From Chloroflexota bacterium (lineage in GTDB: Bacteria; Cyanobacteriota; Vampirovibrionia; Obscuribacterales; Obscuribacteraceae), in contig SBAT01000299.1 in assembly GCA_005240105.1 (NCBI GenBank), positions 1 to 9,699 of the forward strand: a DNA stretch of 9,699 bases. Reading direction: 5' to 3'. How positions within the stretch are numbered: the stretch's first letter is position 1; every line of letters starts with the position of its first letter. Positions 5,198 to 9,699 of the stretch are shown here, in pieces. The translations under genes were made by a program, and so were the position numbers. The notes beneath the pieces were generated by a model. The model was given only the letters and a program-made list of their open reading frames with translations, searched no databases and had not been told where the DNA came from.

Positions 5198-5959
5198 CTA
5201 AAAGCCAAACTGCGATCTAAGCAATCCCAAACCTTGTTGCATTAGCCCGTTGCCGCCTCCTGCACCTTGCAGGAGACCACCCAATCCGGATGTCTGAGGC
5301 TGAGCATAAGGTGTCGCATATGGATCCGTATAAGGGCTTCCGTAGGCCGAATTTCCGTAAGGCGACGCGCCATAAGCCGGTGCGTCAAAAGGCACTGTGC
5401 TGCCATAAGTTGAGCCATATGGATTGCTCGTTGCCGGCAGGTTACTCGGGAAATAGCTAGGTACGCCACCTGGGAATAGCTGGGATAATGCCGGGAAATT
5501 AGTGATCTGGTTCGGATACATCGAGCCATACTGGCCATTAGCGTTGTTGCGCTGAGCCTTCAAGTTATTTATTTCGTTGTCGATATTTTGGATTTGCCAG
5601 CTACCTTTCGGTACACCCTGCGCTCTAAGTTGATCTTTCATCTGCTTGAGCTGAGTGATTCGGTTATCCATCATATTTTTGTAGTACCAGTACTGCTGTC
5701 CGTCCAATAGATTTCCATCAGTGTCGCGGTACTTTGTCCCAGTAGTCACTTGTTGCCCGCCATCCATGCGTCCACCATATAAAGGAAGGTCGCGACCAGA
5801 TACCGTCCCTTTGATTACGCCTGTTGCGTCATAGAACCCACCGTCACGGCTTTGCTGCCATACCGGATTGTGTCCAGGGACTCCCAAATATGTCGCCTGA
5901 GAAAACGCAGGCGGACTTGCCATAAGCGCTAGGCTCAACATCAATAAAAGGCGACGCAT
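5198..5959 (-). CDS. Secreted protein of unknown function with Tyr/Pro/Gly/Ser-rich tail
   Basis: I do not recognise this family. The 253-residue protein has a clear signal peptide (MRRLLLMLSLALMASPPAFS, cleavage probably near AFSQA). A short N-terminal domain follows with Gly-rich turns and a DTDGNLLDG stretch (79-87) that resembles an acidic Ca2+-type loop. Next come WYY (91-93) and a charged helical region (about 96-137, two short coiled-coil-like segments). Residues 145-222 are low complexity with spaced Tyr-Gly and Pro-Tyr pairs (PYGNSAYGSPYTDPYATPYA), and the end is Gly/Leu-rich, finishing in FGF. ATG 5959 is chosen because GGAGGT (5968-5973) lies 8 nt upstream and the signal peptide starts there. 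An export or cell-envelope role is the most that can be inferred. Confidence 0.8.
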   Translation of the reverse strand: MRRLLLMLSLALMASPPAFSQATYLGVPGHNPVWQQSRDGGFYDATGVIKGTVSGRDLPLYGGRMDGGQQVTTGTKYRDTDGNLLDGQQYWYYKNMMDNRITQLKQMKDQLRAQGVPKGSWQIQNIDNEINNLKAQRNNANGQYGSMYPNQITNFPALSQLFPGGVPSYFPSNLPATSNPYGSTYGSTVPFDAPAYGASPYGNSAYGSPYTDPYATPYAQPQTSGLGGLLQGAGGGNGLMQQGLGLLRSQFGF

Positions 5960-6071
5960 AACTCGGGACCTCCAACAGGGTAGTAAGGGAAACGACGAAC
6001 AAGGCACCCAGGTGTTCCCGTGGGGACGGAAAGGCGTGGACAGTGCCCGACTCGGCAGAAGTCAAGCCTGG

Positions 6072-6125
6072 GAAGATTTCTCCACTTCGGTGCCTTCGGC
6101 ACCTTCGGTCGAAATGACAAAGGGA
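6072..6125. repeat. CTTCGG-type extragenic palindromic repeat
   Basis: This stretch contains a perfect hairpin GGTGCC-TTC-GGCACC (6089-6103) flanked by CTTCGG motifs, with GATTTCTCCAC on the left and GTCGAAATGACAA on the right. Sequences with this pattern, encoding CHFDRR-like peptides in the reverse frame, recur between genes in many unrelated bacterial genomes as I remember them; only one copy is seen here. It lies between the divergent secreted-protein gene and nrtR and reaches into the -35 region of nrtR. Confidence 0.5.
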
Positions 6126-6129
6126 AGGG

Positions 6130-6135
6130 TACAAT
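6130..6135 (+). promoter_or_regulatory. Candidate -10 box of nrtR
   Basis: TACAAT (5 of 6 consensus) lies 40 nt before the nrtR ATG. The predicted start is near 6142, inside the palindrome proposed as the NrtR operator. No convincing -35 is found; the expected place is occupied by the extragenic repeat. Confidence 0.35.
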
Positions 6136-6139
6136 AGGT

Positions 6140-6156
6140 AACGTAGAGTTGACGCT
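6140..6156. promoter_or_regulatory. Candidate NrtR operator at the nrtR promoter
   Basis: AACGTA-GAGTT-GACGCT is an imperfect 17-bp palindrome. It shares its first half-site and four of six bases of its second with the perfect palindrome at the nadC promoter (7032-7048). Both overlie the predicted transcription start. Autoregulation is common for NrtR. The match between the two sites is seen directly; the binding protein is inferred. Confidence 0.45.
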
Positions 6157-6175
6157 TACTTGACAGGGGTTTCTT

Positions 6176-6859
6176 ATGGCAACGGCAGCAGACGTGCGAG
6201 TGACTGTTGATTCCGTCGTTATGACTGTTCAGGAAGATACCCTTGAGGTATTGCTGATTAAGCGCAAGTACGAACCATTCAAAACTACTTGGGCTCTGCC
6301 AGGCGGATTTCTGGAAACTTCCGACAAGAGTTTGGAAGATGCTGTAGCTCGTGAGCTATATGAAGAGACCAACGTATCCAATGTTTACCTGGAGCAGCTT
6401 TATACATTCGGCGACAAAGGGCGCGATCCTAGAGGCCGCGTTGTCACAGTTGCCTACATGGCACTGATTCGCCAGGAAGGATTTGAGCTGCGCACAAGCT
6501 CCGAAGCTTCAGGCGTTGCTTGGTGGCCGGTTAACAAATTACCAGACCTTGCTTTCGACCACGAGCGCATCATTAGTTATGCTCACCAGCGTCTCAAATA
6601 TAAAATTGAATATTCACCTGCGGCATTTAAGTTATTGCCGGACAAATTCACTCTGCGCGACTTGCAGATGATCTATGAAGGAGTCCTCGGTAAGACGATA
6701 GACAACCGTAATTTCCGGAAGAAATTCCTCAACACTGGCGTCCTGCAAGAGCTGGAAGAAACAACTCAAGAATCGTCCTTTCGACCAGCCCGTCTTTATT
6801 CATTCTCCGAAGAAGAGTTTGAGAAGCTGCCGGACCGACCAATTTTCGTATTTAGTTAA
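6176..6859 (+). CDS. nrtR: NrtR-type Nudix-domain transcriptional regulator of NAD metabolism
   Basis: NrtR proteins fuse an N-terminal Nudix domain, which senses ADP-ribose or related nucleotides, to a C-terminal winged helix that represses NAD genes. Here the Nudix domain spans about 8-140, with WALPGGF (39-45) and the Nudix helix ARELYEETNV (58-67) retaining Glu60, Glu63 and Glu64. The box has one extra residue between the leading Gly and the Arg-Glu pair, and its final Gly is Asn66, so hydrolysis may be weak or lost. The winged helix covers about 154-227, with the family-typical PDKFTLRDLQMIYEGVLG and DNRNFRKKFL. AGGGG (6165-6169) lies 6 nt before the ATG. It precedes nadC-nadA-nadB on the same strand, and related palindromes lie at both promoters, consistent with control of that operon. 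Confidence 0.93.
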   Translation: MATAADVRVTVDSVVMTVQEDTLEVLLIKRKYEPFKTTWALPGGFLETSDKSLEDAVARELYEETNVSNVYLEQLYTFGDKGRDPRGRVVTVAYMALIRQEGFELRTSSEASGVAWWPVNKLPDLAFDHERIISYAHQRLKYKIEYSPAAFKLLPDKFTLRDLQMIYEGVLGKTIDNRNFRKKFLNTGVLQELEETTQESSFRPARLYSFSEEEFEKLPDRPIFVFS

Positions 6860-6884
6860 AAGCAATCGTTAATCTTACACTCGC

Positions 6885-6905
6885 ATACAGATCTATCGTC
6901 TGTAT
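6885..6905. repeat. 21-bp palindrome downstream of nrtR
   Basis: ATACAGA (6885-6891) and TCTGTAT (6899-6905) are perfect inverted arms with a 7-nt spacer, starting 25 nt after the nrtR stop. It could be a weak terminator hairpin for nrtR (no clean U-tract follows, only TATATATT) or a protein-binding operator about 140 nt upstream of the predicted nadC start. It does not resemble the AACGTA palindromes. Confidence 0.45.
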
Positions 6906-6933
6906 ATATTACATTGTCAAGCGACATCTTCCG

Positions 6934-6973
6934 AAAGCGGCTGCTGGCACAAATACCCACCCAGCAAGGCTTT
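6934..6973 (+). terminator. Two-part stem-loop in the nrtR-nadC gap
   Basis: AAAGC (6934-6938) pairs with GCTTT (6969-6973) and, beyond a small internal loop, TGCTGG (6942-6947) pairs with CCAGCA (6961-6966) around a 13-nt loop. It lies after nrtR and before the nadC promoter, so it most likely ends or trims the nrtR transcript. It lacks a following U-tract, so the terminator call is tentative. I see no gene in the 243-nt gap. Confidence 0.35.
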
Positions 6974-7005
6974 CAGCGTGCAGATTTCTGGTCAATTGTG
7001 TTTAA

Positions 7006-7034
7006 TAGACGCTATAGTCAAGTTATGGTATAAC
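7006..7034 (+). promoter_or_regulatory. Promoter of the nadCAB operon
   Basis: TAGACG (7006-7011, 4 of 6) and TATAAC (7029-7034, 5 of 6) are 17 nt apart, and the -10 is preceded by TGG, an extended -10. The predicted start is near 7041, giving a leader of about 62 nt before nadC. The -10 overlaps two palindromes (7022-7034 and 7032-7048). Confidence 0.55.
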
Positions 7035-7048
7035 GTAATTAGTACGTT
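7032..7048. promoter_or_regulatory. Candidate NrtR operator at the nadC promoter
   Basis: AACGTA-ATTAG-TACGTT is a perfect 17-bp palindrome covering the end of the -10 and the predicted start of transcription, an ideal place for a repressor. A second palindrome GTTAT-GGT-ATAAC (7022-7034) overlaps it. A related site lies at the nrtR promoter. That NrtR is the binder is inferred from gene context. Confidence 0.55.
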
Positions 7049-7060
7049 TGCTTGGTTCCG

Positions 7061-7078
7061 ACTTCATCGTCGTGAAGT
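7061..7078 (+). other. Hairpin in the nadC leader
   Basis: ACTTCA (7061-7066) and TGAAGT (7073-7078) form a perfect 6-bp stem with a 6-nt loop. It ends 10 nt before the AAGGA ribosome-binding site of nadC. It is too small and too simple to call a riboswitch; it may protect the 5' end or tune translation. Confidence 0.4.
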
Positions 7079-7102
7079 AGATTAATTTAAGGAAAACGAA
7101 CC

Positions 7103-8032
7103 ATGACCAGCACATCAAACCTTCTAGCAACAGCCAAACTGCCCATAAACATAGAAGAGCAGGCAGTATTCGCCAGACCCCTTTTCAGCGACTGGGAAGA
7201 ACAACTTATCAACCAGTCAATTAAACTTGCCTTTGAAGAAGACCTTGGAATCAAAGAAGAAGACATCACATCTATGGCGACTGTGTCACCCGACGCAGTC
7301 GTTTCTGCTTCTCTGGTTGTAAAACAGAAAGGTACGCTTGCCGGACTCTACTTATTAGAAAGAGTCTTTGGCAAATTAGATGCCGGCATTTCCATTAAGC
7401 TTTTCAATCGCGATGGCGACACCATAGACCAGATTCCCCATACCGTAGCCGAAATCACAGGCAAGGCTAGAGCAATACTTGCTGGCGAAAGACTGGCTCT
7501 TAACTACATACAAAGACTTTCCGGCATAGCCACACGGGCAAAACAGTTTGTCGAGTTGGCAAAACCAGAAGCAATACAAATACTGAACACCAGAAAGACC
7601 ACACCAGGATTGCGCACGCTTGAGCGTGAAGCGACCTACGTAGCGGGTGCCTTAAACCACCGCTTTGGACTAAGCGAAGGCATTCTCATTAAGGACAACC
7701 ACATTCGTCTTGCCGGTGGCATCCCACAAGCAATTGCTAAGGTACGCGAAATGTATCCTGAGCGCATCGTGGAAGTGGAAACAACCACATTAAATGAAGT
7801 ACGCCAAGCAGAAGAAGCAAAAGCGGAAATAGTCATGCTCGACAACATGACACCACAAATGGTTGCCGAAGCTGTGGCAATCCTCGACGGAAAAGCCTTC
7901 ATTGAAGTATCAGGCGGCATAACACTAGAAAACATTTCCCGATATTTAATCAAGGGAGTCAATGGAATCTCCATTGGCGGACTGACTCATTCAGCTCCGG
8001 CAATAGACATAAGCCTCGAGGTTGAAATATAA
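7103..8032 (+). CDS. nadC: Quinolinate phosphoribosyltransferase (NadC)
   Basis: NadC decarboxylates quinolinate and joins it to PRPP, giving nicotinate mononucleotide, the third step of de novo NAD synthesis in the cytoplasm. The 309-residue protein carries GERLALNYIQRLSGIAT (128-144), the NTRKTTPGLR substrate-binding motif (162-171), NHRFGL (185-190), ILIKDNHI (194-201), VEVE (223-226), MLDNM (245-249) and SGGI (270-273), all in family order. The Gly-rich stretch before NHR reads VAGAL, with fewer glycines than usual. The first ~28 residues precede the conserved domain and form an extension of unknown role. AAGGA (7089-7093) lies 9 nt before the ATG, which supports this start. Its stop is 2 nt from the nadA start, so the two are co-translated. 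Confidence 0.97.
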   Translation: MTSTSNLLATAKLPINIEEQAVFARPLFSDWEEQLINQSIKLAFEEDLGIKEEDITSMATVSPDAVVSASLVVKQKGTLAGLYLLERVFGKLDAGISIKLFNRDGDTIDQIPHTVAEITGKARAILAGERLALNYIQRLSGIATRAKQFVELAKPEAIQILNTRKTTPGLRTLEREATYVAGALNHRFGLSEGILIKDNHIRLAGGIPQAIAKVREMYPERIVEVETTTLNEVRQAEEAKAEIVMLDNMTPQMVAEAVAILDGKAFIEVSGGITLENISRYLIKGVNGISIGGLTHSAPAIDISLEVEI

Positions 8033-8034
8033 CT

Positions 8035-9024
8035 ATGCTGCAAACAAAAACAATTCAGCCAGCGCCCGCTAACCAATCTGAAAAACGACAAGAATTGGTG
8101 AAAGAAATACGGGCGCTGGCCAAAGATCGTAACGCCGTCATTCTGGCTCACAATTATCAAATTCCGGAAATCCAAGATGTTGCCGACTTCGTTGGCGATT
8201 CCTTAGGACTCTCACATCAGGCTCATAAGACTTCTGCAGATGTAATTGTCTTTTGCGGCGTTCACTTCATGGCTGAAACCGCAGCTATTTTATGCCCCGA
8301 CAAGCGCGTGTTAATTCCGGACCTTAAGGCTGGCTGCTCGCTGGCGGATTCAATTAATATTGACCAATTGCGCGCCTGGAAAGCCGAGCATCCAAATGCC
8401 ATTGTCGTTTCTTATGTAAATACGACGGCTGAGATTAAGGCAGAAACCGACTATTGTTGCACCTCCGGCAATGCCTTGAAGATTGTTCAATCAATTCCTG
8501 AGGACAAGGAAATACTTTTCTTGCCTGATCAATTCTTAGGTTCTTGGGTTCAGAAGATGACTGGTCGCAAGAATATGCACATCTGGATGGGCGAATGTCA
8601 CGTACACGCAGCCATTCCACCAAGCAGAATTGACGAAAAGATTAAAGAGTATCCGGAAGCAGAACTTCTTATCCACCCCGAATGTGGATGTCTAACGCCA
8701 TATCTAGACCGCGTGATTAGACAAAACGGCACATGCCCATTAAAAGTTGCATCGACCGAAGGCATGATGAAACAAGCCAGTGCTTCAAGTGCTAAACAAT
8801 TTGTTGTCGCGACTGAAATTGGCATCTTGCACAGACTCAAGAAGGAAAATCCGGAAAAGGAATTTCTACCCATCGACAATGAAATGTCCTGCAAATACAT
8901 GAAAATGATCACTCTTGAGAATTTACATAATGCACTTAAGAATGACGTTTATCACGTAACAGTACCGGAAGAAATTGCTCAAAAGGCAAGACTCTCCATA
9001 GACAGAATGATCTCAATTGTTTAA
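8035..9024 (+). CDS. nadA: Quinolinate synthase, [4Fe-4S] enzyme (NadA)
   Basis: NadA condenses iminoaspartate with dihydroxyacetone phosphate to form quinolinate, using an oxygen-sensitive [4Fe-4S] cluster. The 329-residue protein shows three internal repeats of the family fold, with AHNYQIPEIQDVADFVGDS (38-56), VFCGVHFMAETA (72-83), the cluster ligand Cys101 in AGCSLAD, YVNTTAEIKAETDYCCTS (127-144), ligand Cys188 in MGECHVHA, HPECGC (214-219), and ligand Cys286 in EMSCKYMK. The spacing of the three cysteines (87 and 98 residues) fits the longer E. coli-like NadA. Translation probably depends on coupling to nadC: the gap is 2 nt, and the nearest GAGGT (8018-8022) is a rather distant 12 nt away. 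nadB follows after 23 nt. Confidence 0.97.
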   Translation: MLQTKTIQPAPANQSEKRQELVKEIRALAKDRNAVILAHNYQIPEIQDVADFVGDSLGLSHQAHKTSADVIVFCGVHFMAETAAILCPDKRVLIPDLKAGCSLADSINIDQLRAWKAEHPNAIVVSYVNTTAEIKAETDYCCTSGNALKIVQSIPEDKEILFLPDQFLGSWVQKMTGRKNMHIWMGECHVHAAIPPSRIDEKIKEYPEAELLIHPECGCLTPYLDRVIRQNGTCPLKVASTEGMMKQASASSAKQFVVATEIGILHRLKKENPEKEFLPIDNEMSCKYMKMITLENLHNALKNDVYHVTVPEEIAQKARLSIDRMISIV

Positions 9025-9047
9025 TTCGGCACCGCCACGAGGTGAGT

Positions 9048-9699
9048 ATGGCATCACTAGCAGATTCGTTAAAATTCGACAGCCTTGTAATTGGATCAGG
9101 GCTAGCAGGATTGCTTTCAGCGCTTGAACTTGCCAATCAAGGACAGTCCGTCGCTCTTGTATCAAAAGGATCTCTGGTTGAGTCAAATACGTCCTGGGCA
9201 CAGGGTGGACTGGCTGCAGTCACTCCGGCGAGCTTTCTCGACTCCCCTGAAAAACACTTTCAAGACACGATTAAATCTGGCGCCGGTTTAACGGATGAAT
9301 TAACAGCCTGGCTCATCATTCGTGATGGAGCAAAGCTTGTCGAAAAGCTGGGCAAACTAGGCGTCAATTTCGACATCAAGGAGAATAAAACTTTCGATCT
9401 CGCTCTTGAGGGCGGGCACAGACAACCTCGTGTCCTGCACTGCAAAGATACAACAGGGCGATCAATTACCACCGCCCTTGCCGATCGTGTTCGCACCAAC
9501 ACAAATATCACTGTATTAGAACATTGCGCAGCATTAGATTTAATTGTTCAAGACAATAACTGCCTGGGCGCATATTTCTTAAATGGTAAATCATCAATTG
9601 CTCTGTTTGCCAACAACACACTGCTGGCTTCCGGTGGAATAGGTCAAGTTTTCCAGCGTACAACAAATCCACTTGTTGCCACGGGTGATGGAATTGCCA
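9048..9699 (+). CDS. nadB: L-aspartate oxidase (NadB), 5' part only (cut by window edge)
   Basis: NadB is the FAD enzyme that oxidises L-aspartate to iminoaspartate, the substrate of NadA. The 217 visible codons start with the dinucleotide-binding segment FDSLVIGSGLAGLLSALELA (about 10-29), then the family motif SNTSWAQGGLAAV (46-58), LEGGHRQPRVLHCKDTTG (120-137, with Glu121 in the position of a substrate-contacting residue) and ASGGIGQVFQRTTNP (194-208). The ATG at 9048 has GAGGTGA (9039-9045) just upstream. The frame is open to the window end; about 300 C-terminal residues should follow. With nadC and nadA upstream, the whole aspartate-to-nicotinate mononucleotide pathway is encoded here. 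Confidence 0.95.
   Translation, partial: MASLADSLKFDSLVIGSGLAGLLSALELANQGQSVALVSKGSLVESNTSWAQGGLAAVTPASFLDSPEKHFQDTIKSGAGLTDELTAWLIIRDGAKLVEKLGKLGVNFDIKENKTFDLALEGGHRQPRVLHCKDTTGRSITTALADRVRTNTNITVLEHCAALDLIVQDNNCLGAYFLNGKSSIALFANNTLLASGGIGQVFQRTTNPLVATGDGIA

Noticed and set aside
5844..6134. Minus-strand frame of 96 residues across the secreted-protein start and the extragenic repeat
   Set aside because: It overlaps the signal peptide in another frame, and its CHFDRR-like start comes from translating the CTTCGG repeat.
7041..7102. NAD-sensing riboswitch in the nadC leader
   Set aside because: The leader is only about 62 nt with one simple 6-bp hairpin, and regulation is better explained by the adjacent NrtR and promoter palindromes.
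1..9699. CRISPR arrays, transposases, phage genes, tRNA or rRNA genes
   Set aside because: None could be supported: no regular spaced repeats, no such proteins in any frame, and no cloverleaf in the gaps.

Overview
The window looks like a chromosomal housekeeping segment of a free-living bacterium. On the minus strand the ATP synthase Fo genes run in the order a, c, b', b (atpB, atpE, atpF', atpF). This order and the paired b/b' subunits are typical of cyanobacteria and their non-photosynthetic relatives (Vampirovibrionia/Melainabacteria), and also occur in some phototrophic proteobacteria. No photosynthesis gene is visible and the c subunit is not a close match to the classic 81-residue cyanobacterial form, so a non-photosynthetic Cyanobacteriota member is my best guess, held at low to moderate confidence.

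Layout. Positions 1-3042 (minus strand) carry an ATP synthase operon: a two-helix AtpZ-like gene, then an unexpected secreted cysteine-rich fasciclin (FAS1) protein, then atpB, atpE, atpF' and the first 90 codons of atpF. The atpE cistron has its own likely promoter upstream and a strong hairpin downstream. Hairpins also separate the fasciclin gene from atpB. Diverging from this operon at 3190 is a PspA/IM30-family membrane-stress protein. Its stop codon overlaps that of the convergent tgt gene (3939-5075, minus), the queuosine tRNA-modifying enzyme. Upstream of tgt are a perfect TATAAT almost touching the start codon and a densely palindromic GC-rich block. Then comes a secreted protein of unknown function with a Tyr/Pro/Gly/Ser-rich C-terminal half (5198-5959, minus).

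From 6176 the plus strand is an NAD-biosynthesis module: nrtR (Nudix-domain transcriptional regulator), then nadC, nadA and the start of nadB, closely spaced as an operon. NadB makes iminoaspartate, NadA condenses it with dihydroxyacetone phosphate to quinolinate, and NadC converts quinolinate to nicotinate mononucleotide. The promoters of nrtR and of nadC carry related 17-bp palindromes (AACGTA-N5-TACGTT and AACGTA-N5-GACGCT) over the likely transcription start. I propose these as the operator of this NrtR.

No CRISPR array, transposase, tRNA, rRNA or defence system is visible. The items most worth a second look are the FAS1 gene inside the atp operon, the loss of the Phe-Gly-Asn triplet beside the essential arginine of subunit a, the shared putative NrtR operator, and the RNA/promoter architecture around atpE.
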